Shown one piece after another: positions 20,254 to 32,171 of a stretch of DNA of 64,000 bases. Within the stretch, counting starts at the first letter, position 1. Each line of letters starts with the position of its first letter. The position numbers were made by a program, and so were the translations under genes. Origin of the DNA: Mytilinidion resinicola (lineage: Eukaryota > Ascomycota > Dothideomycetes > Mytilinidiales > Mytilinidiaceae); contig NW_022985438.1 in assembly GCF_010093595.1 (NCBI RefSeq), forward strand, positions 1,512,785-1,576,784, in the 5' to 3' direction. A model generated the notes under the pieces. The model saw only the letters and a program-made list of their open reading frames with translations, was not told where the DNA came from and did no database searches.

Positions 20254-22600
20254 CCCAGTCGACCGGCCCTTGAGAGAGAAGTTGAAGGGCGGATCGAGGG
20301 ACGACCGATACGCCAATGGCGAGAGAGGCGGGGTCCTGTAGGAGGCCAGTTTTTCGGCTTCCCGAAGGCGGTTTTGGAGAGGGTCTGGGGATGGACAGTC
20401 GAGAGCACTGGGTTGGAGGCGCGGTGAGACGTGGTGGGGCGCGGCGGGTGAATTTTTCGCGAGGTGAGATACGAGGTGAGAGATTTGAGAATTATAGTCT
20501 ATGTCTATCTTTTGCAACAGGAAGAGAAGTGTCAGAAGCTGGAAGAGCCGCGGGTCCGGAAGGATGGGAATTGGGTCGATCGAGGACAGACGAAAGGGCT
20601 GAGATTGACTTACGCAGAGCAGATCCGAATGGTACGCAGATGATATAAACACAGCCCCCGGCTCATATCCTGAACCACAGCCAATGGAGGGTGCCGCGAG
20701 ACCGTTGAAGAGGTGGCGTAGTAGCCTCACTCACAGGCACAGGGTTACCCCTCGGCGGGCCTGCGACGACAAGATGGCGCGGAAGCTGAGGCGGGAGCTT
20801 CGATGCCAGCAGCCACAGCGCGAAGCCCGCGAAGGGACAGCACGTCGCCTGGAGCTTTCTGGAGCAGCAAGGGCAAGCTCCAGCGGTGGGCCGGCGAGAC
20901 ACGTAGGCCCGCTGCTCGCTTGGGAAGGGAATGGGAGGGAAAAACGAAGCGGGGGAGTACCCGGCTGCAGGAGGGCGATGGTCGAGTCGACTGGCTTTGA
21001 AACACTTGCAGGTTAAGGGTTCCTTGCTCGACGTCGGAAACGAGAGAAAAAGAGCGTGCCCAAGGCCTGACGACGCCTAATGGACCACAAGCTTCCAGAA
21101 ATAACGGCCACGCTTCGCACGATTGATGAGGCTTTTCAGAGTGCACAGAACGGTCCGGGCAGCCACGCAGGTGGTGTCAGAGCCAGGTCAGCGCGGGAGG
21201 GACGTGGTGAAGGGCGGCGGGCCGACTTTCAAGACAGACGTGCGACACAGGTGCTATATATTTGTAAGTCGGCGACTGGGCACACACTAGAGGTCGCTGT
21301 GAGGCTTTGCGGGCTCGATTGGGACGGACCTGGGAAGAGATGGCACTCGGCGCGGCGTCCCATTGGCATGAGCGGCGCGCAAGCACGAGAATGGCAGCAG
21401 GGACAGCGCTAGAGGCGCAGAGGCGCGTGAGGCTGCTGCTGGGCGATGGCGCCTGGTCGGGTTCAATGGATCCTAGGGCTGGCACGGGGTGGGGGGAGTA
21501 CGAGGGGGGGAGTTGAGCAGTGAAGGTCGAGGGCAGCCACATCACGGGCGACAGACGATGTCGGGCTGAATCAGGGAGTGCTGGAGCACAAACGACGCCA
21601 CGCTCAGACAGGGTCGGCGGGCAGGATGCGGAAAGGGCAGCCAGCCGTGCGCAGACGGGTGTAGGGAGTGTGGACTCTGGACGTGGTGGCTTTGCGGCGG
21701 GAGAGAGACGAGATGGATGACGGCGTACCTTGGGAGAAGTCTCCGATATCCGGCCATATCGAGGGAGCGGGGCCTGCTCTGTGCCAGCATGAGGCCGCCC
21801 TTCGCCACGCTACAGATCGTCGAGATCTCGGGCTTGCATGCCACAGGGCCATTCACCACTCGCGGCCTCACTCATCAGTGACGCTCCACGCACGCAGCTG
21901 TGGCCATGGCCGCCCGCCGCCTGGTCGTCTGGTTGCCACACCCGTGGAGCTCTCCCGCGCAGCTGCATTCGCCAGGCTGAGGGCTGCCGAGGGACTGGGG
22001 GCGGGTTGCTGCTTGGCTGCAGTGAATGCTTTGGTCCCCCCTCCATCCTGCTCCGACTAGCGCAGCCACACGCGCGCAGGCGGCGTCCCTTTGAGAGAGC
22101 ATCTCGGACCAGCTCCTCTGCAGCTGCTGGAGCAGCTCGCTGGCCACTGCTGGGCGGCATTGCGGAGGCAGGCCGGGCAGCGCGCAGCTCTGGCACTGGA
22201 GCCGGGCTCGTCTCGCGCGGACGCAGATTGCGTTTCACGCGCTCCAGGACACCAGGCGTGGGTTTGTGCGGGGGGCGCGGGAGCATCTGATTCGTTTCAT
22301 GGGCGTGCTGCTGGTCAAACAGTGGCGGCCGCTGGGCTGGAGGCCTTCAGGAGCGCCAGGGGCAATTTCGGCTTCGCGCAGCCAGTGCCTCAATGTGCGC
22401 AGGGACCCCGCCGGCCGATCAGCCATGCCTGCATCTCCACCGAACACGCGAGCAGCCTCATCGCGAGCCCTACGGCGATCACCTCGGGCAGGGCGAGGCA
22501 GGGCGACGGCCTGGCGCCCCGCGAGTCATGATGGGCAGCGAGCCGACGTCAGCGCCAGGACCTCGGTCGATGCAGCGCTGGCCACGATGCCGCGAGCAGG

Positions 22601-22638
22601 CCATGGCAGGCCATTGCAGACCATTGCAGACCATGGCG
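22601..22638 (+). repeat. Degenerate 10-bp tandem repeat
   Basis: Four adjacent units, CCATGGCAGG, CCATTGCAGA, CCATTGCAGA and CCATGGCG, the middle two identical. Confidence 0.7.
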
Positions 22639-23135
22639 AACGGGCGGCGCGGAGGGCCTGCATACACCTGTTTTGCTGCCCATGTCGGAGGCCGGCCCGG
22701 CGCTGTGAGTGGACCCTCAGCTGGCGCTATCCAATGCAGCGCGCCGAAGGAGCTCCAGGGCTGCAGGGCTGGGAACTGCCGCTGGACTTCGTGGCGACTC
22801 TCGGCCATGCCCACCGACGACGTCCAAAGCGGCATCCCGAGTCCACAGCTCGCGGCGCGGGTGCCGGCCGGGCGGTGCTCGCCTTCACGTGGCATGAACG
22901 AGAGCGGTGCAACGAGCGCCAGATATATTTAGACGGCACAGACGGCCTTTTCGACGCCTGAGAAACACGGCACCGTCATCACGATCGCCGTTTGATCGCC
23001 CAGCGGCCCTTCGCACATCATCCGATGCGCTCCGCTGCTGCGAAATTGCAGGGCGCGCCGGCCACGTCTCTGCTCGCCTTCGAGAAGGTTTCATTTCTTT
23101 CGTCCGATCCTTCTCGAGCTCCAGCACCGCTTCTA

Positions 23136-23176
23136 GCGCTGCCCGAGATTGCGCTGCCCGAGATTGCGCTGCCCGA
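23136..23176 (+). repeat. 15-bp tandem repeat, 2.7 copies
   Basis: The unit GCGCTGCCCGAGATT occurs twice in full, followed by GCGCTGCCCGA. It lies in the noncoding GC-rich region. Confidence 0.8.
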
Positions 23177-24346
23177 CGCCTCTGCTGGCCCTCTGCTGCC
23201 ACCGCCCTCGTCGCAAGCACGCACGCCTGGCCGCGATCCGCTCGACACGAGTCTCTCCCCGCGCCCTCGCATGACTCGTGTGCGTCGCCTTGCCTTGCTC
23301 TCGATTTTGAGTTCGCGCCAGCGGCGATCAGGCACAAATCGTGCCATTCACAACGGCGCGGCGGCCGTTGCGCTGCTCGTCCGAGATGCAACGTCGATTT
23401 CGTCCCTAGCCCGCGCCGTTGGAGGAGCGTGCATTCCGCTTGTGCCGAAACGGCTGACTCTGTCGCCTCGCGTCCTGCCGTCCTGCGCCGCAGATGCGAA
23501 TAACCGCCTCCACCACCGCCATCACCACCACCAGCCGCTCAGCAATGCCACAACTGCGGGGCACCGTCCGACATGCGGGGCGAGGCGGCCAAAAGGGGTG
23601 GGGGCACAGCGTCTCAGCCCGAAACGCTGTTTGACTTCCTCATCTTCTGGAATCCCACCTGGCCCCCATGCCCAGGTGGACGCTCCCGCGAGACCGATCT
23701 GGCGTCCCATTACTGCCCTCTTTCGGCCACATCGCAATATTCCATGCATGCGCTGGAGATGCCTAGCCGATTAGCCCCATATGACCTCTCCGCCAGTCTG
23801 ACAATCTCGCCATCATGACGTCCACAGCTACTTACCAAGACAGCCACCGCAAGCACCGGATCAACACCACAGCCTGGACACGGCTCAAGCAGAGCGTTTG
23901 GTGCACCCGCGACATCCGGACGCTCCTGGAGGCTGCGCGGTTGCACAGACAAACGTCTCATTGCACGGCCGCCGCATCTCGTAGCGTTCGACGGGCCTCG
24001 TTTGACAGCTGATCGGAAGATAGGCACGATTTCGGTGTGAATGGGCAGCATGACTGGTGGCAGAGGCATCGCCTGACGCGCGTGAGTCTGACCGTGGTCG
24101 GGCGTGAAATAGAAGCCGCTCCATTGGGGACCACGTCGTCGGGTCCATGCCACTCAAACGGCCGAGGCAAGCGTTTAGGTTTCAATCTCCCGTGGCAGGC
24201 ACCAGCACAGCATACTGCTCACAACAATATACCTCAGACAGATGCGGAACAGCAGGGCGGACTAGGCAACTGACAAATAGTGTACAGCCACACGGCCATT
24301 GGCCGGCAGCGATATATACAGGACGTACATACATGCGGCCGCAGCC

Positions 24347-25567
24347 TCAACGCTTGACCCACGTAGGCATCTTGCGCGCCTTGATGCGCCCGGGCTTCTT
24401 CCTCTCGACTTTCCTTGGATCGCGAGTCACGACGCCAGCTGTTGGACACAATTTGATTAGCATTTGTTTAAGCCAGCAGGGTGGTCGGAGCGTTCATATG
24501 CAGAGGTGGAGCGACATTGCGGCTGTACCCGCCCGCCCAAGGAAGGCAACTCCGCGTCTCAAGGCGTCGCAGAAACGATCCGCCCAGCGCAATAGAAGGA
24601 CGGAATAGAAGAAATACGGGGGTGGCTTACCTCGCCTTAGCGCTGGTTTCAATGCAGGTTCTTGAACGAGCAACGCCTTCGCAACGGCCAGCGCCATCGC
24701 TTCGGCTTGGCCGGTCACACCTCCACCTTTAACGAGCCCAAAGATGTTGTACTTGTCGAGTCTCTGCGTAGACTTCAACGCCCACACTGCACTCTCTCTG
24801 TCGTGCAGCCTACCGAACTTCTGTGCCAACGTCTGCCCGTTGATCAGGACCTCGCCATCGCCTTCCACTAACCATGCCACTGCCGATGATGTCTTCCTCC
24901 GTCCAACTCCTTTTGACCTCCCCCATTCATCAATGACCGACGGCCTTGGCTTTATATCGTGCGGGTTGATATCCCTCTTGAACTTCGCCATAGCCGTTGT
25001 GACCTCTTCTGGCATCAACGCCGGATGGATGTGATTCAGCCGGTGGAGAATAGCAATAATCCTAGCATATCTTGCCGGCCCGATGGGCTCGTTGACCTTG
25101 ACTTTGTAATGGTGGATGCCCTTCCACGCTACTCGCGGTGCATGTCCTGGCGGCACAACTGGCAGCGTCGAGTATTTCCGTAGAAGCGCGTCTAGCGTGA
25201 TGAAGTCGTCCGTGGCCTCAGGCTTTGCGCTGAAGTATGAGGCAGAGGCGGGCACGACACGAAGTCGTTTTAAGAGCTTCTGGGCTTCCTCTTCGGCTTT
25301 TTCTCTGGCGGCTTCGGCTTGCTTTGGATCCATTGAACTGATGTCTTGAGTGTCTTCGGAAAAGGAAATAGGCGGTGCAGCAATGTTGCTACGAGGGACT
25401 TCATCGACGGTTTCGGCTCGTCGGATTGCGCCTGTCGCAAAGTATTTTGATGTGGACTGATGGAAGCCTCTCCTGGAACATGGTATCGAGCGTATTTGTG
25501 ATCGTGGAATGCTCCCGAGCGAGGCGAAAGCCCGCAGCAGACTCTTCGGGAGCTCACCTCCACTCAT
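24347..25567 (-). CDS. MRPS9: Mitochondrial small-subunit ribosomal protein uS9m
   Basis: Two exons on the minus strand, 25567-24631 and 24438-24347, with a 192-nt intron; 342 residues. The C-terminal domain (about 217-342) is canonical S9: [51 protein letters not shown], and in the second exon [18 protein letters not shown] ending in KR. The C-terminal tail of uS9 reaches the P-site tRNA, so recovering this exon matters. The first 45 residues are Arg/Ser-rich with a few acidic residues, including RRGFHQS, as expected of a mitochondrial targeting peptide; a long fungal extension follows. The start is the first ATG; the reading frame is open further upstream but only with TTG. It is divergent from eEF1B-gamma, 261 bp between start codons. 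Confidence 0.93.
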
Positions 25568-25666
25568 CTCGCGGCTAATTGAGATGGGGAACGTCGCGAA
25601 AAGCGTCCTGGATGGGAGACTGATGGCTTTGCAGACTGGCAAAGAAAGTCAAGCTGAGGCTCAGGA

Positions 25667-25673
25667 TGACTCA
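25667..25673. promoter_or_regulatory. Gcn4/CPC1-type site in the uS9m-eEF1B-gamma promoter
   Basis: TGACTCA, the core site of the Gcn4/CPC-1/CpcA bZIP class, lies 100 bp upstream of the uS9m ATG and 156 bp upstream of the eEF1B-gamma ATG, so it could act on both. Binding is inferred from the motif alone. Confidence 0.4.
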
Positions 25674-25828
25674 GCAAATGCCAAGGCGCCTAGCTGGAAA
25701 ATTACTCCTCCCACAAAACTCGATGTCGCCTTTCCCAACTGCATCACATCAACTTCACCAACACCTACCAGGACTATTCAGTTAGGCCTGCCTCTTTATA
25801 CATCTCCTTACGCCAAGAAACCGCCATC

Positions 25829-27375
25829 ATGTCTTTCGGGAAGCTGTACAGCTACAAAGTAAGTGAGCGCGGCGCTGGTTGCCCCGCGATGACTCCACCT
25901 AACAATCGCAGGGCAACGCGCGAACGCCTGCCATCCTCGCCGTAGCCAAGGAGAATGGCCTCGACATTGAGCTTGTCGAGACTGTTCCAGGAAATGGCCT
26001 CTCTGCCGAGTACCTGAAGCTCAACAAGCTCGGAAAGATCCCTACCTTTGAGGGCGCCGACGGCTATGTTCTCACCGAGTGCATTGCGATCGCTGTTTAC
26101 CGTAAGCCTGTCTTTATGCTGTTGTACACCCACACGCCCGTACTGCCGGACATTCGCTTTTATGATGAGACTTTTTATTCAGTTATCCCTGTCTGAAAAA
26201 AACATAACCTGTTGATATATTCACACTCTGAAACGCCTTCAATTACCCCACCTTATCAGCCTGTAGACCTGGGCAAGCACATGCTGACCTCGTGTAGTCA
26301 CCTCGCAGAACGAGAAGACCACCCTCCTCGGCAAGACCAAGCAAGATTACGCTTCCATCCTGCGATGGATGTCTTACGCCAACAGCGAGGTCCTTCCTCC
26401 TATTGGTAACTGGTTCCGCCCTCTCGTCGGCCGTGACCCGTACAATAAGAAGAACATCGACGACGCGCAGAAGGCCGCCACCAAGGCTATAGCCACCTTC
26501 GAGGAGCACCTCCTCACCCACACATACCTTGTCGGCGAGCGTCTGACTCTGGCTGATCTCTTCGCTGCTGGCATCGTCGGCCGTGGCTTCGAATACTTCT
26601 ACGACAAGGCGTGGCGGGCGGAGAACCCCAACACTACCCGATGGTTCGAGACCGTACGTAGCCAACCCATCTTCACGAGCGTGGTCGGTGAGTTCAAGTT
26701 CATCGACGAGGCTATCAAGAACACCCCACCGAAGAAGGAGGCCCCCCCCAAGAAGGAGCAAGCAAAGAAGGAAGCGCCAAAGCCCAAGGCTAAGGCTGTC
26801 GAGGAGGAAGATGACGAGCCAAAGGAGGCACCCAAGCCCAAGCACCCGCTTGCGCTTCTACCGCGCCCTACCTTCGATTTGGACGAGTGGAAGCGACAAT
26901 ACTCCAACCAGGAAACTCGTGAGGTTGCGCTACCGTGGTTCTGGGCGAACGCGAACTTTGAGGAGTACTCGATCTGGAAGGTTGACTACAAGTACAACGA
27001 CGAGCTGGCCATGACTTTTATGAGCTCTAACTTGATTGGTGAGTCCTGCAATTTTCTTGTTCCGTAATAGAGGCTAATAAATCTTTAGGCGGATTCTTCA
27101 CCCGCCTCGAGGCTAGCCGCAAGTTCATCTTCGGCGCCGCGTCCGTCTATGGCGTGACTAAAGACTCTGTCATCCAAGGCGCGTTTGTCATCCGCGGTCA
27201 CGAGGCCCTTCCGGCCTTCGACGTCGCTCCCGACTACGAGAGCTACGAGTTCACCAAGCTGGACCCCACCAAGCCTGAGGACAAGGAGTTTGTAGACGAC
27301 CAGTGGTCGTGGGACAAGCCTATCAAGGTCGGTGACAAGACCTACGAGTGGGCCGACGGAAAGGTGTTCAAGTAG
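25829..27375 (+). CDS. TEF4: Translation elongation factor 1B gamma subunit
   Basis: Four exons (25829-25858, 25912-26101, 26298-27038, 27089-27375) give 415 residues, the usual length. The N-terminal half is a glutathione-S-transferase-like module: a thioredoxin-fold part (residues 1-75, with ARTPAILAVAKENG and GKIPTFEG) and an all-helical part with YLVGERLTLADLFAAG. A Lys/Pro/Glu-rich hinge follows. The C-terminal EF1G domain (from about 254, HPLALLPRPTFDLDEWKRQYSN) contains GGFFTRLEASRKFIFGA and ends in WADGKVFK. In the eEF1B complex gamma anchors the nucleotide-exchange subunit that reloads eEF1A with GTP. The first exon encodes just ten residues, and the second intron is long (196 nt), typical of highly expressed fungal translation genes. 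Confidence 0.97.
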
Positions 27376-28675
27376 GGGACTGTATCGAGATCCCTCCTCT
27401 TTTCTTTGTCGTGCTGTAGGGTTGCGGTCTTGGTACGATACCAGTACTTCGTGAGTGATGATGGACGGGCTTTATGCTTGAAATGATATGCGGTATGATC
27501 TGATGGTTGAAGCAATGAGAGTGTTGATACAGCGGTATCTGTAGCTGGTTCACTCATCTTGCTTAATTCAATCGAATGCCTGCTACGAAGAACAAATATC
27601 TTGGCACTATCAATATGAACTCTGTGACTCTATTTGGACTATCCTTTTCGCAGGCATTTTCGGTGTTTCAGCAACCACGGGTACACGGACAACCACCCAC
27701 TTCACCACAATCCACCACACGGCGCCCTCGTGTCTGCCACGGTCACTTACTAGGGCTTATTATGCAGCCCTATGACTAAATCGCAATGGCCGTGTCATAC
27801 AGAATGCCAAACCATTTCTACAAACATGCCCCAAGTCCTGGAATCAAAGATAAAACCACCGTGAAAGCAAGTCTATGATCGTCTCTATCTCCGGCAGATG
27901 CCGTGCGTGTCGCAAGTTCAACAAGGCTGGAAATCTAGGAGCTGAACTGCCGATCCTGTGGCGTCGGCGCTAGCTGTCGTGTGATTGGCCAGGGGGATTA
28001 AGTGGGCGCGAGCGGCTCTAACGTCGTCTCTTTCTTTCGCGAGGGCTTTCAGGTTCCCCACAACCACTTACACCTGAGACACCGCTGTTACGAAAGAGAC
28101 GAGTTGACGCTGAAGAACGCGCTGTATTGGGCTGGGACGGCGTAAGACTGAACCTCTGGGACGGAGCGCCGCGAGTGAACGAGAGAAGTGTCTCACGCGA
28201 CACGGCTACCTACCGAGCGAAGAGCTGAGGCTGAGAAAGATTTGAATCGGAACGGCAGCGAAGGGAAGGGAACGGCCGCAGACAGGCGCAGACGGCGCTC
28301 GAGCCTACGGTTCTCAACAGCGCGCGGGTGGTGAGGCAAACCGGCGAGTGGGCTTCGACGCAGCAACGGCCGGTGCCCGCATACGCAGCAACGTGTGACA
28401 CAACGGTGCCGCAGCACGCAAGGCGAGCGGCCACGACGACTTTGTCTCAGAAGAGGCGGATCTGTCGGGAAGTTCAAGCCACAGCAAACGATCGGCCGGT
28501 GCCAGTAGCACGTCTGGGACATTCCCCAATCCGAAGAGCTTCGCCGAGTCTGCAGAGGCAGCCGCCCGCGAGGTGCTCGTTTGCTCCCGTTCGGCCTTGC
28601 CTAGAGGAGGCGAACTTGTCTCGGGAGCCAGCGGTAGCTTGGGGGTAAGAGGTTGGGTGCTAGCAGACCGCCTTC
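27376..28675. other. Intergenic region upstream of the phosphodiesterase
   Basis: No gene supported. It holds the 3' UTR of eEF1B-gamma and a GC-rich promoter/leader segment (about 28.0-28.67 kb) with overlapping chance ORFs on both strands. Confidence 0.5.
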
Positions 28676-30808
28676 ATGAAAGACGTCGATGGGGTAGTAG
28701 AGGGCCGGGCACGGCGCGCATCGCATCAGCCTGTGGTGGAGCCTGCGATTCAGGTTATTTGTTTGGTAAGTGGATTTTCTTCTTCGCTGTTGGGGTTTAT
28801 GGGGTCGAGAGATGCGTGGGGGATGTTGAAGTAGAGATGGTCTCCGTTCGTTGTGTATAGCTTCGTGCGCTGCTTATACAAGGATATGGTTGGTTGTATT
28901 TATGTTTTTATGTTTCTGATGGTGTGAGAGTTCACATCAAAAGCATGATGCTACAGTCTCGATCTGAGCTTCAACAAGAGACATTCCTAACGATGAACAC
29001 AGGGCGCCGGAGGAGGTCCGTCTGAAGACAACGTGACGGGATTTCTGGTTCGGTCAAAGGCATCAAAGTGGTCAAAGAACTCAGTGTTGGCAGTCGATGC
29101 CGGTTCCCATCTGGCAGCCATTACCCGCATCCTCGAACAGGACTTCCCGCTAGTCTCCGGGACAAATCCAGCAGATCTTCCCTCATCTCGGAACGGGGAC
29201 CACAAGAACGGCAACGGCAATGGCCATGGCAATTACTCACCCAGCCCGCGGACTGTAGGTGTTTCTAACTCAGACGATGAGGATTCAGACGACTCGGCTT
29301 CTTCCGCTGGTATTGCTCTACCCCCTATCACGACACTCGAAACTGGTCCTTTCGAAGGACTCCCCTTTCCGCACGCTTCAGCCCGAGCAAACGCTCTTCA
29401 TGTTGTCCGCGAACATGTATCAACTTACCTCATAACGCATCCCCATCTTGACCATGTCTCCGGCTTCGTCATCAACACAGCCGCTTTTCATAACACCTCA
29501 AGACCAAAACGACTCGCAGCGCTCCCTTTCACTGTCAACGCTATCAAAACGCACCTCTTCAACAACGTCGTCTGGCCGAATCTCACGGACGAGGACGGCG
29601 GCGTTGGCCTCGTAACGTTCCAGCGCCTACAAGAAGGCGGTAACATCGCTATCGGCGAGGGTCACGGCCGCGGCTACATTGAAGTCTGCGATGGGCTCAG
29701 CGTTCGTGGCTTCAAGGTCAGCCATGGTCACTGCATGCGCGGACCTGGTCACGTCCATCGCGGGAGCAACGCCAACCTCCCTGAAGCCCCAGGTTCCGCA
29801 TCCATTCAGCACTCTCACCACCACAGCGCAAGCATCAACGCTGTTACAGCCGCCGACGCCGCTCGCGAAGGCCGCTCACACTCTTTCTCCCTCCCCTCCC
29901 AACCCGGCACCCCCCTCTTCTCCGGCAGCACCACCGACGGCTCACGCGTCAACACTTCAGCTCACACACAGCAAGACCAGTGCGTCATCGACAGCAGCGC
30001 CTACTTCATCCGCACCGAAACCCCCTCAATATCCGCTTCCCACCCCCCTCACGCCCGCGAGGTCCTCATCTTCGGCGACGTCGAGCCAGACTCCCTCTCC
30101 CTCTCCCCGCGCACCGCCCACGTCTGGGCCGAAGCCGCGCCCAAAATCGCCGCGGGTATCCTCACCGGCGTCTTCATCGAATGCAGCTACAACAACTCAC
30201 AGGGCGACGCTGTGCTCTACGGCCATGTTGCCCCGCGGCATCTGCTCGCAGAGCTGCAGCACCTCGCCGACCTCGTCCGCGACGCGCGCCACGAGCTAAA
30301 ACAGGCAGCCGAGGAAGCGCGCAAGGGGCGGAAGCGGAAGCGGACGAGCAACGGCTTCCTGGGCCTTGCGGACGGCGGCGGGCCGGAGCGCGAGAGGAAG
30401 GGGAGGATCTTCAGCGGGAGCATGGCGCTTGCGCTCGATGCGGCTGCGAACTCGAACCCTTATGCGAACGCGTACGCTAGTGGTGATGAGACGATGACGG
30501 ATGCCGCGCTCTCGCCGACGCCGTACTTGAGTCGTACAACGACAACGGCGACGGGCACGGCGACGCCGGTGGGGGGCCAGCCGACGCTGACGCCGCAGCA
30601 ATCGGCGGTGGGGCGGGAGGAGCTGCCGCCGTTGAGGGGCCTGAAGGTCGTGATTATGCATGTTAAGGATACGTTGGCTGATGGGCCGCTGGTTGGGGAG
30701 AGTATCCTGAAGGAGTTGGAGGAGGGGGAGAGGGTGCTTGCGGAGGGGGGGAGGGGGCTGGGGTGTCAGTTTGTAGTTAGTAAGTCAGGTGGAAGTTATT
30801 GGTTCTAG
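28676..30808 (+). CDS. PDE1: Class II (low-affinity) cAMP phosphodiesterase
   Basis: Two exons, 28676-28765 and 29003-30808, with a 237-nt intron (GTAAGT donor, CTAAC branch); 631 residues. The first exon supplies AIQVICL, which joins GAGGGPSEDNVTGFLVRS to form the family's conserved opening. The class II metallo-beta-lactamase-like motif HPHLDH is at 176-181, followed by SGFVINTAAF, FKVSHGH and LIFGDVEPD, with FIECSYNNSQ near the expected C-terminal helix. The enzyme hydrolyses cAMP and so damps PKA signalling. The start is fixed by an in-frame TAG 15 bp upstream. Low-complexity insertions break up the domain: a Gly/Asn/Asp-rich stretch before the metal motif, a His/Ser-rich one before DQCVIDSSAYF, and a Lys/Arg-rich one (RKGRKRKRTS) near the C-terminus. 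Confidence 0.93.
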
Positions 30809-32171
30809 AGACCTTGGGGGTAGAGGTTTCGGTATCTTGAGCGTCTTGTGGGAGAGGAAGAGTACAGAGATACATTCGAGTACTTGTTCTGGAAAAGATC
30901 AAACGGGAAGGGATGTGAAGGTATGAGGTATGATACATGAGTGGGTCTTGTTGGTTTTGGATTCTGTTTTATAGCAGTCATGTTTATTCAGCGTTAGAGG
31001 TTTGGTTATGGGCGCGGGCAGCATATCTAGGAGCACAAAGCGGGGTTCACACGCATTTGGGCTTTTATGGTTGCTGGTAGTGTAGGAATAGAGTAAGAAG
31101 AATCTTTTCTTTTTGTATCTATTCTCGTTTCCAAATCCTCTGTTTTTACACTCTGAACTCTCTCATTTAATATGTAAGATGTTTGGTGACGTTGTTAGGT
31201 GAGATGGTGTAGGTGACGTCAGGGGGGGCTCTGAGTTACTCTTCTTTCACCTCAAGTCTGGCTGTGGTGAGCGAGATCGAGAGAGGCGAGTCCGGAGAGG
31301 AGGCATGCGTCGGGAAAGGTGAGGTGGGAGAGCTTTGTTACCATCACATGAGACCCCCCATCCTCTCATCTACATATTCTGTCTTATTTCCCAAATCCCC
31401 AATTAACTCGAACAGCAGGTCGGTAGGCGTACCAAGTCGGCGTCCCGTTACCTCTTAGGGACCCCGCACCCCAACAACAACCTGCAGGGGCCTGGGTTCG
31501 AACCCGGCCCTTGTCAGGACTCGACATTATGGCTGTTTCCTATAGATTCGACTGAAAAGTCGCGTGGAAACGTAAGACCATCGTCGCGAACGGAGTAAAC
31601 CGCCCGGGGTTTCTACACTCTCCCTCGAGGAGAGTGGTCTTTTGCTTCGGGGATGATCTTTTTTGTTTATTATATATACTGTGGGCTGGTTTCATCTTGT
31701 GTTTGTTTGGAGGGATAGGAGGGTGTAATTTTTTTTTCTCTTAATCTGAGAATGAATAATACGGGTCTGAACGTTTAGAAGTTCACTGCTTGCTAGTTTC
31801 CAAGTGGCGCAGAACCGTCTTCGCGCTCACCCACTTGCTCACTTAAGGGCTCCTTGGCACGGGTTTTATGGAGGCTTGAGCACCTAGGGTCGGTGTTCGC
31901 AGGACGGGTCAAAATCTTGCAAAGAATCTATTTCGCGATGTGATCTTTTTTAAGATAACTTGAGTAAGAATAGTACAAAGGATTGGGGTTATATAAGAAG
32001 ATGGTATAGTTGAGGTAGACCTTAAACACAGCATGGTAACGGGAAGGCGTACCAGGAAATTTATATACATTTTAATCTCCATCCCGTAAAGAGTTCGTAT
32101 GCACGCCGTCAGCTCCACGGCTAATACATGTACAAGATAGTTCAGGCTATATCGCATGCTAGAAGCAAAAT
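30809..32171. other. Intergenic region downstream of the phosphodiesterase
   Basis: No protein-coding gene seen. The 3' ends of the phosphodiesterase (+) and the PPR gene (-) face each other here. Around 31.49-31.67 kb there is a possible Pol III unit, listed separately. Confidence 0.5.
31494..31664 (+). ncRNA. Candidate Pol III-transcribed RNA (unidentified)
   Basis: A palindromic B-box-like sequence GGGTTCGAACCC (31494-31505) is followed about 110 bp later by a perfect 8-bp hairpin (CACTCTCC, loop CTCGA, GGAGAGTG; 31616-31636) and a run of six T at 31659-31664 that would stop Pol III. Between them GAAAAGTC and GTGGAAAC lie close together, loosely like conserved region I of RNase P/MRP RNAs, though the span is short for that class. 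I could not build a tRNA cloverleaf: the T-stem pairing fails and no matching acceptor strand is present. No clear A box was found. It could be coincidence. Confidence 0.2.

Larger units (their letters stand above)
20254..24346. other. 4.1-kb GC-rich region upstream of the Gln-rich gene
   Basis: Many overlapping ORFs on both strands (the longest 231 and 260 codons near 22.3-23.8 kb) reflect GC-rich, stop-poor sequence; none shows domains, splice structure or sensible composition. It contains two short tandem repeats and one CACGTG (22886-22891) followed 32 bp later by TATATTT. The likely role is the promoter or leader region of the gene at 18969-20253. Confidence 0.45.

Noticed and set aside
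22266..23774. Long ORFs of 231 and 260 codons on the plus strand
   Set aside because: The region is GC-rich with open frames on both strands at once; the predicted proteins are Arg/Ala/Pro-rich, lack domains and have no splice structure.
25568..25642. N-terminal extension of uS9m
   Set aside because: The frame is open but begins at TTG, with no ATG before 25567.
31440..31520. tRNA gene suggested by GGGTTCGAACCC
   Set aside because: T-stem and acceptor pairing fail on both strands and no A box lies at tRNA spacing; kept only as a low-confidence Pol III candidate.
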